DNA of 64,000 nucleotides. Source: Scalesia atractyloides. Lineage: Eukaryota; Streptophyta; Magnoliopsida; Asterales; Asteraceae. Both the position numbers and the translations under genes were made by a program. Of the stretch, positions 34,704-46,982 are shown in pieces (position 1 is the first letter of the stretch; every line of letters begins with the position of its first letter). Where the stretch lies: assembly GCA_947069175.1 (NCBI GenBank), contig CAMTDV010000013.1:58782610-58846609 (forward strand), read 5' to 3'. The notes beneath the pieces were generated by a model that searched no databases, was not told the origin of the DNA, and saw only the letters and a list, made by a program, of their open reading frames with translations.

Positions 34704-36180
34704 TTTCTTTACAAAAACGGACCAGTTAAGTTTTATCATAAAAGCGGTTAACTTAGTCAACTAGTTGACCGGTCAACATAAGTCAAAATGGTCAACAAGT
34801 TAGATTAAAGGGTCAAAAAGGTCAAAGGTCAAAAGTCAAAAGGGTCAAAAGCAGTTTGAATTGGTCAAACTTGATTCGGATGGTCAAAAGGTTCAAAAGG
34901 AAGTTCGGATGGACCCCTTGTTAGTCATTCGAAATGGTCTTACAATTCGAATGGATTCTTGTTAGATTTTAGATGATTATCCGAAATCCATTCGAAATGC
35001 CTGTTGAAGATTTGAAACCCAACCCAAATGTATCCGAAAGCTTAGGAACCTGCAAACCTTAGTAATTCAAATAAGTTGTCCTAAAAGCTCAAATGTTAGA
35101 AATGAAATTCGAATAATTCGAAATGTCATTTCATACTGTTTCAAATTGGGTCTGTCGAAATAGTGGGCATGGCCCAATTCGGAATAGTACTTCATCCGAA
35201 ATGATTAGGCCTATCTGAAATGGGTGGGCCCAATTCAAATCAAAGGGCCCATTAACAGTGATTCATTTGAAATGTTGTGGGCCCACCCGTTGCCTTTTTC
35301 TTAACAGTAACATCTTTTTAAATTCAACGATCCCACCAACCGAGCAACCTTTTAAACACAAACACAAAAATAATAAAATAATATAAGATGAGGGGGATTG
35401 CTACGGATCAAACCGTTATTGAACTGATTAAGGAAAACTTTTCAGCACTTGCCTAATCAGACTTGTCCATGCGATTGCCAATATACTTGTCCACTTAAAC
35501 TTATCGCTTCAATCTTCAATTTTCAACCAGGTGACTTGATTTGTTAAAATATACTATAATACCAGTGTGGCCTACATCATGACATACCCCCGTGATCAAG
35601 GTAAGCACAACCATTTATCGTATCGGGTGAGTATACTGAGTTCATCCTTGGTTTTTACAACGTCAAACTTATTGGTGTACAGGTGAGTACATCGTACAAC
35701 AAAGTGACCAATAAGATGTCTGACGAGGGTTAGGCAAATACCTTATACGATATATATTCAACTTTGCAAGCACACTGAAATTTCTTGTGATGGGATTTCC
35801 CTTCCTTTAAAGTTTTGGCCTCCTTTGGCTCTTTTTAAGATATCCTGGCTGTGCCTAGGTGTGCATATAATCTGGATGCAACAGAAGGGCAACCAGGATA
35901 TCCTGGATGACTCCTAGTATACAGACTCAAAACCTCAGACGTTGGCTATCAATCAACGCAAGATATAAGACCATGAAATTATATGCGGATGATATATTAT
36001 CCACATGATGTATAGCTTGTTATATGTTTGTCACTCTTTTTACCTTTTGAGCGATAGGCCTATCAACACATCGTAGTGGATCCTTGCCTTTTCAGCTTCG
36101 ATACCTTGCATGTGTTAATCAAATTCTTTAGCAAGAAAGTTTATTTCACTTCCCAGCAAGTATTTCTTCCCCTAAATTTG
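34704..36180 (-). other. Non-coding spacer between pol and aORF (element 9)
   Basis: Holds a dense GTCAA/TTGAC cluster at 34755-34885 and many words of the ATTTCGGAT or ATTCGAAT type at 34875-35270. A TATA-like TTTAAAAGG lies on the minus strand near 35350. No coding ORF. Same place in the element as the promoter-bearing spacers of elements 2 and 7. Confidence 0.5.
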
Positions 36181-38769
36181 CGCAAAAGTAGAATACTTTA
36201 TGCTCAAATCGAGTTGCTAACTAGTTTTGTATAAAGATCTGTTGTATTTGCATCAGTATGGATCTGTACAAGTTTAATCAGTCCTCTGTCATAGCAATCT
36301 CGAATGAAACGAACTTTGATGTTAATCTGCTTGGTTTCAGAGTGAAAGACAAGGTTTTTGATAATCTGGATAGTGGCATCGTTATCACAATAGATAGTAG
36401 TGTTTAGATAAGTCAAATCGTAATCCTCGAGCTGATGTTGCTCCTAATAACATGGGAGTAGCAATCAAATGCTGCAACATATTCAGCTTCAGCTGTCGAT
36501 AGAGACACGGTTTATTTCTTTTTGCACTGCCATGAGATGAGTCGGTTTCCCAGAAATTGGCATCCAGCCGATGTAGACTTCAGGTCCCTATCTGTCCCTC
36601 CAAGACAACTATCTGAAAAATCAAACAAATCAAAGTTCGAATCTCTAGGATACCAGAATCCATGTTTTGGAGCTCCCTTCAGGTATCTAAAGATTCTTTT
36701 AAACGACAATAAGATGAGAAAATTTACGATAGGCCTGATTGCGAGCACATTGACCGACGACAAACATGATATTAGGTCGGCTTGCAGTTAAGTACATCAA
36801 TGAACCAATCATAGATCGGTACATTGTCTGATTAGCTAGGCTCCCTTCAGCATCCTCATTCAGTAAAGGTCGTTCTACGATCGAGGAGTCCATAGGCTTA
36901 GAATCTGTCATGTTGACTTTTGCAAGAATGCCCTAAATGTATTTGCCTTGATGAATTACGATTCCTTGACTACTCTAACGAACTTGCAAGCCTAGGAACA
37001 TTCTCATTTCACCCAATGAGCTCATTTCGAACTTCTTCTTTATCACCTCTTCGAATTCCTTACAAAGATCTTCGTTGGTTGACCCAAAAATTATATCGTC
37101 CACATAGATCTGAACAAGAATAAGATCCTCGTCAACGCGTTTGATGAACAACGTTCGATCTATCGTCCCCTGGGTATATCCATATGCTAGTAGATGCTTT
37201 GTTAAAGTTGCATATCATGCACTAGGTGCTTGGTGCAGCCCATACAAAGCTTTATTTAACTTGTAGGCATAACATTGTTTCTCTGAATCAACAAACCTAG
37301 GGGGTTGAGTGACATAAATTTCCTCCTTAACCTTCCCATATAGAAATGTTATCTTGACATCAATCTGATAAACAGTAAATCCCATGTAGGATGCATATGC
37401 CAATAAGATACAAATGGCCTCTAGACGAGCAACTGGTGCGTACACCTCATCATAATATAAGTCTTCAATCTGCTTGAAGCCTTGGACCACTAATCGAGCT
37501 TTCTTTCTCACAATCACGCTAGTGTCATCTTGTTAGTTTCTAAATAACCAGCGTATTCCAAGAACACATTTTCCTTCTAGTAGTTTCACTAACTTCTGAT
37601 CCCCCAACTTTTCAAATTGTCTTAGCTCTTTATGCATCGCATCGATCCACCTAGGTTCCTTCAAAGCAACATCAATGCTCTTAGGCTAAATCTGTGAAAT
37701 AAAGCATGAATATAAATATGTGTTTTTGGTTCCTGATCTACATCAGGTTTGAACACCAGTAGTTAAAGCACCAATAACGTTCTCAGTAGGGTGGCTTCTC
37801 TGAACACGATGTGGTATTGCTGTAGTGGGAGCCTGCAAGTTTGACTGTAGATTTGAAAGACTTCCTAATACTATCCCAGTTTGCTCCCCCCTCATTTAAT
37901 GCAGCATAGTAGTGTTGATCATTGGAGGATCTACAGTTCAGTCATATGGAATCAGTTCAGGAAACAATGAAGCTCCTTGAAGGTTGGGATTAGAGGGTCC
38001 CGTAGTTGTTTGTAGTGTGGGAGCTTCCCCGTTGTGAACTGTATCATCAAGGGTAGTTGTTGTAGTAGATTTAGGAACTGGCTCCTAAAGAGGTGAAGTA
38101 TGATGCGGTGCCATAGCAACTTCGTGAAATCCCGATGGATTCACAGTAAATCTCTTGAAAGCATCTTGTAGAGGCACGACGTCATCCTTAGCTTCAATGG
38201 GAATAGGTTTCACTGTACTTGAGACATCTGCAATAACAATCACATCAGATAGAATATTAAACGACGTAAATAAGGGGGAATAATCATATAACCAATCCAG
38301 TCCAATTCGTGCGTCTTTGGGATTTTATTATAGCCAATCCACGTAGTATGTCTCCATGATCTACTTCTTGATCCTGTTGTACACTCGATACGAGGTGTTT
38401 TTAGCATAGCCGATAAAATAGCATGATCTACTCTCACTTCAAGTTTACCTTTGGCATCCATGAATAGAAGAACACAAGGACAACCAAAAGTGCGGAAATG
38501 TTGTAAAGAGGGTTTCTGTCCTTCAACTATTTCATAAGGACATAGCATGCGGTGTTTACTGCTTCTACCCAAAATACTAGTGGAAGGCAAGAATCTATCA
38601 GCATCGTACGAGCAGCTTCAATGAGAGTTTTATTACGGCTTTCAGCAACTCCATTTTGTTGAAGAGTTTGGGCTGCACTATATTGACAATCAATTCCTTT
38701 TAAGGCACATAAATTATTTAGCTCAGCATTCTTAAACTCCGCCCATCCTTGTTGTTTGGTTGATATCAT
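36181..38769 (-). pseudogene. Copia (Sirevirus-like) pol: integrase, RT, RNase H (element 9)
   Basis: Read on the minus strand from 38769: integrase (AEFKNAELNNLC, QQNGVAESRNKTLIEAARTM), a linker, RT (ARLVVQGFKQIEDLYYDEVY near 37495, DVKITFLYGKVKEEIYV, LNKALYGLHQAPSA) with an intact YVDD near 37095, and RNase H (GCQFLGNRLISWQCKKK near 36520, IKVRFIRDCYDRGLIKL near 36310). Several stops and frameshifts. The sequence is abruptly replaced at about 38770 by a plus-strand LTR end and PBS. Standard Copia domain order. Confidence 0.92.
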
Positions 38770-38798
38770 TGTTAGATCCGGTTGATTTGGAACTTACA
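38770..38798 (+). repeat. 29 bp LTR-end-like sequence before a PBS
   Basis: Starts TGTTAGATCCGG and ends GGAACTTACA, like the two ends of a Copia LTR joined with the middle missing. It directly precedes a primer binding site. It may be an internally deleted LTR, or only an LTR 3' tip that starts with TG by chance. Confidence 0.45.
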
Positions 38799-38800
38799 AT

Positions 38801-38812
38801 TGGTATCAGAGC
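38801..38812 (+). other. Primer binding site, initiator tRNA-Met type
   Basis: TGGTATCAGAGC, the standard plant Copia PBS, two bases after the LTR-like end. Confidence 0.85.
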
Positions 38813-39599
38813 CTATTGAACCTGTTTCAAGGCTTGGTTTGATATCAACATTCAAGAAAGTTGTTGTTTTTGCTTCTGTTTGGGTACTGTTTCGATGTCT
38901 GCGGTGGATTTCGGATCATCTGCTTGAATTTTCGGAGCATATTAAAGCATTTCGGATCATCAGTAAAGCATTTCGGATCATATATTCAAGAATTTCGGAT
39001 CATATTCAAGCATTTCAGGTCATCAGTAAAGCATTTCGGATCATATTTTCAATCATTTTGGATCATCAGTCAAGCATTTGGGATCATATTCAAGGATTTC
39101 GGATCTTCATGTGCTTGCATTTCAGATAAATCAGGCTGATTTCGGATCATCCTAGTGTTGATTTCAGATAAGATCTGTTAATTTTGGATAAAACCTGTTC
39201 ATTTCGATCATATATGGTTGGATTTCGGATAACTGTTCCAAATTCAGCTTTCGGATAGTCATTTCGGATAGCCATTTCAGAAACACTATTCCGAATTGCC
39301 GCTGAGGTTTTCGGACTAGACACTGTTTCAAATCAAGGGGTGGAATTTTAATCAGGTGACGTATTCGGTAATAAACGTTTTCGTGCATAGAAAATTATCC
39401 ATAAACGAACTTTAAAACGGACTGTATGGATTGAACAACCTCATTTTTAGGACCAAAAAGAAAAGGTTTTGGAGATTATATATCATTGGCTTCGTAATTT
39501 CGACACGAGTCTAACGGTATATTTTGGTAAAAACAGTTTTCGTACAATTTTTGAACTTTTTAATAGTACGGTTATGGTTATCTGACGTGATGCGAGTGT
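38813..39599 (+). other. Sirevirus-type leader with ATTTCGGATCAT array
   Basis: At least ten copies or variants of ATTTCGGATCAT between 38925 and 39250, spaced about 20-30 bp, then non-coding DNA. The word matches the ATTTCGGAT words in the pol-aORF spacer of element 9. No gag follows. The ORFs of 92-115 codons here are frames of the repeat. Confidence 0.6.
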
Positions 39600-41263
39600 G
39601 GGTGATATTTAGATATATTTTAAGAACTTTTCACTCATTTGTTCAAGCTTTAAATTTATTAAAAAACACGATATGACTATCACTCTCTACAACACGCAAG
39701 GGCATGTGTAGCCATCATTGGCATAGTATAGTGATTGCAAGATACCAAGGTCATCAAAGGACACAAGAGCTTTTAATACCGGAATATCGTCGATGTATAA
39801 TCTAATCAAAAGTTTGAGAAAAAGGTTTCTAATAAGTAAAGAAATAAACTAAGTAATAAAAGAAATAAATAGACAAGATAGAATCACTAGTTTCTGACTG
39901 ACTATTTACGTATCCTTTGCTGATTTCCACGCTTTAGATTTTTTAAGAGATTATCTTAGTTAAAATGGCATGTCCCTCTTTAGGAGGCAACAATACCCTC
40001 AGCCATATTGGTCTGAGTCAGCAGGGATGCAGTCCCGCAAGGACGGCATATTGAAAGATAAGTAAGTAAGTTATCAATGAAAAAGTGGCATGTCCTTCTT
40101 TTGTAGGCAACGCTACCCTCGGCCATATTGGTTTGAGTCAGTAGGGATACAGTCGCTGCAAGGCCGGTTTAAACTTTTAATAGTAGCTTGTTTATAAGGG
40201 ACTCAAGCCATTCTTACTTCCCCCGATTTGATGCTATCTGCCTCTAGGGAAGTCCTAATAAGCTTGACCCAAGTCCTCGCAGGATTTATACACTGAACGA
40301 GGCAAGAACAATACCCTTACCACCCTTCTAACCCCCCCCCCTTCCAGGAAGTTAACGTGCTTTATATAGACCGTAAAGACACAAATGAGTGAATCAATGA
40401 AACATGAAGGATGATAAAAAAATTCACTTTCAATATAAAAAAAACTAGTTATTAGACTCATTAATACATACCCAATTAAAAAGTTAACCAAAGCTAGGAA
40501 ATCAAAAATAATACATAAATGACTTGTCTTCACCAAGTGATGTAAGAGATTAGCCAAACATGGCCTTTGTTTGACAAAATTTCTTACGATCAATCTTGGA
40601 TCCCGAGACAACTAATCACTCTAGGATTGATGATGGATGGATGATGGTGGTATTTGGTGGTGGAGTGGTGGAAGGTGTGATAGAAATGGTTTAGCAAGGG
40701 ATCGATTAAAATGAAACCAAACACCCCTATTTATAGCTGGAAACAAACTGTTTACACGGCCCTGTGCCTCCTTTTTCTCTTTCTTCATTTAATGATCTTG
40801 TCAATCTGGATGCTCACACGACCCCGTGCTTCACTAACAAGGCCCCATGGCCATTGTACTTGCTGTACTATCTAGGATTTTACGTATCTGGGAGTTGACC
40901 ATGGCCCCGTGTCCATGGGACACAGCCCCGTGTCTCATGTCTGCTTATGTTTATCTTTTTCTTCATGGAATCTAGAGTGGGGCATGACCCCGTGCCTTAG
41001 TGGCACAGCCACGTGCCTGTCTTCTAACCTGTTGTTTTTGGTCTAGGGTGAAGCTCGGAGGATTGGTATGAAGTGCCAACTTCTCTTTTTTTTCTATTTA
41101 TGTTGGTTTTTGCCGTTAATTTGTTTCTTTTGTACATTTAAGCTCTTTTAATGCTGAAAATCAAAAGTATATAAAGAAACACACTTTTTTCAACATTAGT
41201 ATGTAAAACGTTGATTTTATACCGTATTTGATACCATTTATATGTTGCATTTGGTGCATATCA
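39600..41263 (-). repeat. Athila-like 3' LTR, minus strand (element 11)
   Basis: On the minus strand the LTR begins TGATATGCACC at 41263, right after an Athila-type polypurine tract. U3 holds an array of CACGGCCCCGTG-type words (40750-41040), then a TATA box (minus strand TATAAATAG, 40727-40735). Two imperfect direct repeats of about 100 bp, both with CTCAGCCATATTGG or CTCGGCCATATTGG, lie at 39965-40060 and 40085-40165. The far end near 39600 is not sharply defined. Confidence 0.6.
40727..40735 (-). promoter_or_regulatory. TATA box of the Athila-like LTR
   Basis: Minus strand TATAAATAG followed by GGG, just downstream of the CG-rich palindrome array. Confidence 0.6.
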
Positions 41264-42807
41264 AATGCCCCCACACTTGAATATTTGCTTGTCCTCAAGC
41301 AAAAGTCTTTGATGTTGCTTACACACCTAAATGGAATTGGTAGGGAAGAAGCTTTTGGGTCTTGTTTGTAGAGTGTTGGGAATCCAAGTTATTTTTATTC
41401 TTGTTTTTATTTTATTTACAATCCTATTCGACATGATTTATTTAGAACTCTTTATAAGAAAAATAGATATTTTGGGCATAACATGCCTGTATAAAATTTC
41501 ATTAGACTATGTACAAATTCACACACCTCACAAGTGATCATTCAACACTCAGCCGAAAATGTATAAGTAAAACGCTCGAACCGGTATGGAACTAACTCCT
41601 ACCATAGGCTTGACAAATAATCAAACCTCCTCTTTTTTTTTAACATAATCTTTGCAAATATCAAGTGAACTTTAAAGGGTAGGTTTTTTATTAGGAGTAG
41701 GATAGTTTTATTTGAAAAGTGGCTAAAGACGTAAAATGTCGGTCTTCTTTTGAAAAATTTATTTATTTGTAACTTCGGTACAAACTAAAGGCTTATAAGC
41801 AATAAGTTTGCTTATTTTACTTCAAGCAATTAATGATTTTTCTTTTTTTCTTTAGAGTAAATATTCACAAGTTAACTAAGTCACATATTTTTGTGTATTT
41901 CAAAAGAACCGAATTTTACTAAAATAAAGGGGTTTAAAAAAATAAAAAGGTTTTGGGTGATGGGTGGTTTATGCAAAATTGTATTTTGGGGTTTTGAAAT
42001 GAAAAGTTTAGGCACAAAAGGGTTAACTATGGGAAATTTTGTTTTTGGTTTTGGTAATCGAAAATAAGGTTGAAAATGAAAAAGGGTTTAAGAATCCTAA
42101 TGCCTACATCATATACTTACTTGGATTAGTTGGTTAGGACCGAGAATGTATTGTCTTGTCAAGTTCTAGATTTGTAAAAACCATACATTTATTCACACAA
42201 GAAATGAAAATGAGCATTTAGTAAAGATATGAATTTGAATGCTCGGAAAAGGCTCAAAACTCACATTTTTGTGGGAGAAGGGGTAAAAGTGTGAAATTAT
42301 AAATACAATCAAATTGTAAAAAGAATAGTCATGCCTTTTTATAAATTTTTCTTATATTGTTCTTTTTATCACGGCGCTATCGGTTGTAAATTTGTAAAAC
42401 TTGAACTTTTTAAGATCTCGATTTCTAACTTAAACTATAAACAAGACAAATTAAATAAAAAGAAATCTTTTTGAAAAAGATTTAGGGTGTTTTAACGGTT
42501 CCAAGTAGAGTTTTTGTGTAAGGCTGGATTTAGGACAAACATATTTAGGTTAAGTCCCCCCCCCCCCAACACTTAAATTACACATTGTCCTCAATATGTC
42601 CAAAATTGGTTAAAATTGCTTAAATGTGTAAATGTGGGTTACGAATCAACAGTTTTTTCAAAAACTGTGCACTGGATACGGGGGCGTGTTAGGGAGGCAC
42701 TCCCCGTGTCAAAAGTGACAGTATTATGATTTTTTTGAAAAACTTACAGAAGATGTAGAATCGTTTTGTCCAATAGCAAAGGTACTAATTTGATTATCTA
42801 GTCCATA
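41264..42807 (-). other. Athila-like polypurine tract and 3' non-coding interior (element 11)
   Basis: On the minus strand GAGGACAAGCAAATATTC runs into AAGTGTGGGGGCATT just before the LTR (41264-41300); a similar string (GAGGACAATGTGTAATTTAA, then GTGTTGGGG) lies at about 42550-42600. Such pairs are common at the 3' end of Athila-type elements. No coding ORF between them; the 68-codon ORF at 41331-41537 is not conserved. 42660-42735 has a CGGGG/CCCCG inverted pair. Confidence 0.5.
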
Positions 42808-43154
42808 TGTGTAGAATTCATATTAATTAGTAACAATTAACAAGATTACTTATCAATTTACTAATTTCATTGATTGTTTAACAGTTACAGATCACCGCGA
42901 ACTCGGACAGGCTTCGCCGTATCAGTAACCAAAAGTTAAAGACTCATCACCCTAACACATCTATTTATAGACTTCTTGTTTACCTTCGTGCGAGGGTAAT
43001 GTTTATCGTCATCGAAGAATTACCTTCGTACGAAGGTAAGCTACCTTCGTGTGAAGTTAAATACATGCACAACAAAATCAGATCTAAAAACTTAGCCCTA
43101 TTACATACACAGAAATAACCCTAAGACGTAAGCAATAAACATAATGCAGCAACA
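42808..43154 (-). repeat. Sirevirus 3' LTR, minus strand (element 10, 347 bp)
   Basis: On the minus strand it starts TGTTGCTGCATT at 43154 and ends TTCTACACA at 42808. Words of the ACCTTCGTACGAAGGTAA type (42980-43070) precede a TATA box (minus TATAAATAG, 42961-42969). It follows the aORF stop by 60 bp, so the aORF is the last ORF of the element. Confidence 0.75.
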
Positions 43155-43170
43155 AACTCCCACTTGGATG
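43155..43170 (-). other. Polypurine tract of element 10
   Basis: Minus strand CATCCAAGTGGGAGTT directly before the LTR, the usual Sirevirus layout (AAGTGGGAG then TTTG). Confidence 0.7.
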
Positions 43171-43212
43171 TTGTCGTAGTTTGTTGCCTTAAAAAACTTC
43201 AATCATTTAACT

Positions 43213-46200
43213 TTAACGTCCAAAGAAGTTCTTCCTTGGTTTTGTTCTCTCTTCAGACGGATTCAGTGTTTGATCAGTCGCAGGAGCCCATTCAATAAAC
43301 TGGAATCTTCTAAGGCGTGATTCCTTTGACTTTTCTTCTAAACGCTCTTCATTCCTTATATGTCTCATAAATTCTTTACGTTCAATCTCCCTCCACTTAG
43401 ACTTCAAACGAAGCAGCTTACGGATTCAATCATTGGAAGCCACATATTCCAAAGAAACGCATAAAGATTGATCCGGTAACAAAGGAAAAAGACGTACGCT
43501 GATCATCAAATGACCACACATAATGAAGAACATGCCACTGATGCCGATCGAACAAGATTTTCACGCATACTTCAAGTGGTGGCATAGCAAACATTGATCA
43601 CACCTTGGTATTGCATAGCTTGTGTCTTCTATAACACTTCATAGCAAATCTTTTGAAGAATAAATATTCGACATCTTTCTCTGAACAGTTCACTAGCCTC
43701 ATCGGGTCTACTACACGAATCGTCCTCCAAACATTCTCATCTTTCAATACAATCACTACTTCGCAAGTTTCGATATTATACAGCCACCACTTGAAGTATG
43801 CGTGAAAATCTTGTTCGATCGGCATCAGTGGCATGTTCTTCATTATGTGTGGTCATTTGATGATCAGCGTACGTCTTTTTCCTTTGTTACCGGATCAATC
43901 TTTATGCGTTTCTTTGGAATATGTGGCTTCCAATGATTGAATCCGTAAGCTGCTTCGTACTTGATAAGCTTCCATAAACATTGATCATGAAATTTCATCT
44001 GAAAGCTAATCATCTTGGTCTACACAAGCTCTTCTACATCCCAATACGGTACGTCTTAACATCACAGAGGTATCAGAAGTATTGCACTCCAAACTTCCTC
44101 TTGATAGCATACACATTCAGCTTTTCTAACCAACCCCAACTCAGATCTCCAAGTGATTTTTCTAGATCTCGTGAAAGAATGCTAGTGGACGTCTAAACTT
44201 TCATTCTTTTGGCACTTCATTCGATTTCTTCTTCGTTTGAAAGATGTTTAGGAACACAACCATCTCTCACTGTTTCCTCAACCCTTTGTCTCAACAACTC
44301 ATCAGATGCTTGAGCAAATAACTCTTGAAACGTTAGAAAACTATCAAAATCAACTCCAGAATACTTCATCATCATCTGATGCATCTTCAATGATAACTCT
44401 GTCATAAATATCAGCATCTGGAATATACTTGTACTAGTAATCACTAGGATCAGATGCACCAATATTGTTAAGTTCATCTTCCAAGTCAAACTCGAACTTA
44501 TCTTTCAACTCCCATCATAGTAGCTATCTCTTCTTTTGTGTAGTTGTGTACAAACTCACCTTCTTCAATGTTATGCTTAGATAGAAAAATCGGGGCGGTT
44601 GACAATCACAAACAGCTGTTATTGGAGTAGCTGTGAAGATTCCTGAATGTACTTCATCGTGAACTTGATCTTTCTGCTCCCCCTGTCTCTGAGCTTCATT
44701 CTCCTCATTAACATTGTCTTGAAAATAAGCATCATAATCAAACGATTCATTTATCTTTGTAGTTTCTACTACCGACACTCTAGTACCTCCCTGAGTGTTA
44801 TCGTCATCATCTCATTTATCATCGTCATCTATTTTACTATCGTCTTTCTTATCATCTTTATCTTTATCATCATCCTCCTCCTCATCATCGTCATACCCAT
44901 CGATCTCAGCATCAATCTCTGCATACATTCTCTTTCGTTCTATAATCTTTTGCCTCAAAGACATATCATAAACATCTACTGGTCCTTCAATAAGCACAAA
45001 ATTCACTAGCTCAGAATCAGTTTCAATATCAACTTCTGTTACATTCTCAACTATTTCAAAAATCACTTCTGGCGCAAATTCAGCTTCTAGCTCAGGTTGT
45101 ACAATCACATGAACTTCATCAACCTTTTCTTTCCCTTTGCCCAATGCTGCAGCTTCAGCTTCGCTTTCTTTTCTCGTTCAGCAACTCTTTCTTTGGCTTC
45201 TTCTCTTTCAGTCAAATCACATTCAGCGTCGAAATCAATGCCAAACTTCATAGTCAAAATCTTCTGGAATAAATCCATCTTTCTAGTGTTGCGCAGACGC
45301 TCAGCATCATACTCCACAATCAACCTTCTTAATCTTTCTTTTTCAGATACAAAACTTGATAAAACGGCTTCAAGATTCTTTCGATCATCTTCTAAAAACA
45401 TAATCCGGCTTTCCAATTCTACAATCTTTGTATCATTAAACATGTCTGCATCAAAACCCTCAGTAAATGGAATATCACCAAAGTCGTCAGAAAATTATCA
45501 TCAAAGAACGTCTTGGACCCGATTGTGGTGTGAGCGTTGTTGTAGAAGAGGTGTTTGTTGTTTTTGTGCTGACGGTTGTGGAGGTGTGACATGTTGTGGT
45601 GATGGTGGGTTTACGTGTTGTGGTGAAACATAAGTGGCTGATATAGGTGATTGTTCAACATTTTCAACTTTTGGCGTCTTCCTTCTTCTATACTTCTTCC
45701 CAGCTTTCTTGATAGCAGGAGACCTAGTTGTCTTTTTCTTTGTATCATGCTTACTCTTAACTCTTCAAGCCTTTTTAGTAGGCATTTCAGCTTCATCTTC
45801 ATTATCTTGATCAGACGGAACATAAACATCATCGTCTTCACCTACCACCTTTCTCTTTCCTTGAGCCATTGCTTCCTTTTCTTGTTATTCTGCAGTTCTT
45901 ATTGCAATATCAAAACTGTCATATGAAGCTTCTTCATTATCATCACCAATTGTTTCTTTCTCTTTCTCATGATCTGAGGTAGCTGAAAACACTTCATCCT
46001 CAACATTCACCTTCGTTTCAACATTTTGTTCTATATTCCACCTCTTCATCAGTAGCTTCATCCCTAAGTACTGTTTCGATCTTTTGTTTCTGAGCTTTCG
46101 CTTTAGGAGTTCCATTTTTCTTTGAATCTTCTTTCTCATACCATACACCCCTCTTAGGTTCATAACCTTCCATTTGCGTAGCTTCATTATAAGAATCACT

Positions 46201-46982
46201 TCCATCATTTCTCCATTTGTCTTTCGAAGGTGCTTTGTACTTTTTATCATTGAATCTACCAAAGAATTTCCTTGCAACTGGTTCTGTTGTCTGTTTCAAG
46301 TACTGATTCAATCTAACCAGAGACAAACCTGTCATATGATCAAGCAGCAACACATCTTTCTTATCCTTCACCAAGTTAGGAAACTGATTGTCCAACATCA
46401 TTTGAATAAACCTGGGATACTGTAGAAACTTCTCTTTACCGATATTTAACTTCCTTTGCTCAATAATCATCTTTGTGAAGTTATACGGCTTGTTCAGCAC
46501 AAGTGCAGCGATCATACATATCTAATAATCGACAATCGCGTTGCCTCCCCCTTTCCGTGACTCAGTGGAGAAATAACTGAGTGCACAAAGAGCTTGTATG
46601 GTCTCCCAAGATAGGCTTTGTTGAACTGTGTATTAACATGACCCTTGTAGCCCATCCTGTAAAATCACCTTTACACATAAGCTCGGTGTACATCATCGGA
46701 TCACTATCTTTGTCTTTGAAGTCTAAAACACGACGAATTAGATCTTCAGTGATCAACACTTCTTTATCTTCATTCTTGACCCGTACAAACGATTTAATGG
46801 CTTTAAGTTCTGGTATGTACTTTGCATGCTCCCAAAATCTTTCAACATGCGAACGATAGTGCTTTGGCAATCGGAAGTTCACTCATAAACTTCAAAATCA
46901 ACTTGAACAGAGCGATCTCTAGTATTTTCTCATCAAGAACACAACAGATGTTGTGTTTCTTGTCGAAGTTAGACTTTTTATC
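43213..46982 (-). pseudogene. Sirevirus aORF, nearly full length but frameshifted (element 10)
   Basis: Exon 2 starts at 46982 behind a good acceptor (TTTGTGTTTCTGCAG) with D-K-K-S-N-F-D-K-K-H; the stop is 43213-43215 (ends RTKPRKNFFGR). Order: N-terminal domain (SHVERFWEHAKYIPELKAI, EVLITEDLIRRVLDFKDKD near 46735), KFLQYPRFIQMMLDNQFPNL near 46430, lysine-rich segment (46150-45700), a probable coiled coil (45443-45120, ELESRIMFLEDDRKNLE), a very acidic stretch (DDDEEEDDDKDKDDKKDD near 44860), a conserved C-terminal part (CEVVIVLKDENVWRTIRVVD near 43750) and a basic end. No membrane segment is evident, so an envelope role is not supported. Frameshifts occur at several joins, and an inverted copy of 176 bp interrupts the C-terminal part. 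Confidence 0.75.
43408..43958. repeat. Perfect 176 bp inverted repeat with 199 bp spacer
   Basis: 43408-43583 is the exact reverse complement of 43783-43958 on base-by-base reading; the match fails just outside and just inside. The right arm is in the normal aORF orientation. The left arm is the inverted copy and breaks the ORF. Confidence 0.95.

Noticed and set aside
38782..39139. ORFs of 92 and 115 codons
   Set aside because: Two overlapping frames of the ATTTCGGATCAT repeats; no conserved protein features.
44647..45009. Plus-strand ORF rich in I, F and L that could be a membrane protein
   Set aside because: It is the reverse complement of the acidic aORF segment; the real frame is on the minus strand.
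45097..45633. 178-codon plus-strand serine-rich ORF
   Set aside because: Shadow of the coiled-coil part of the aORF on the minus strand.
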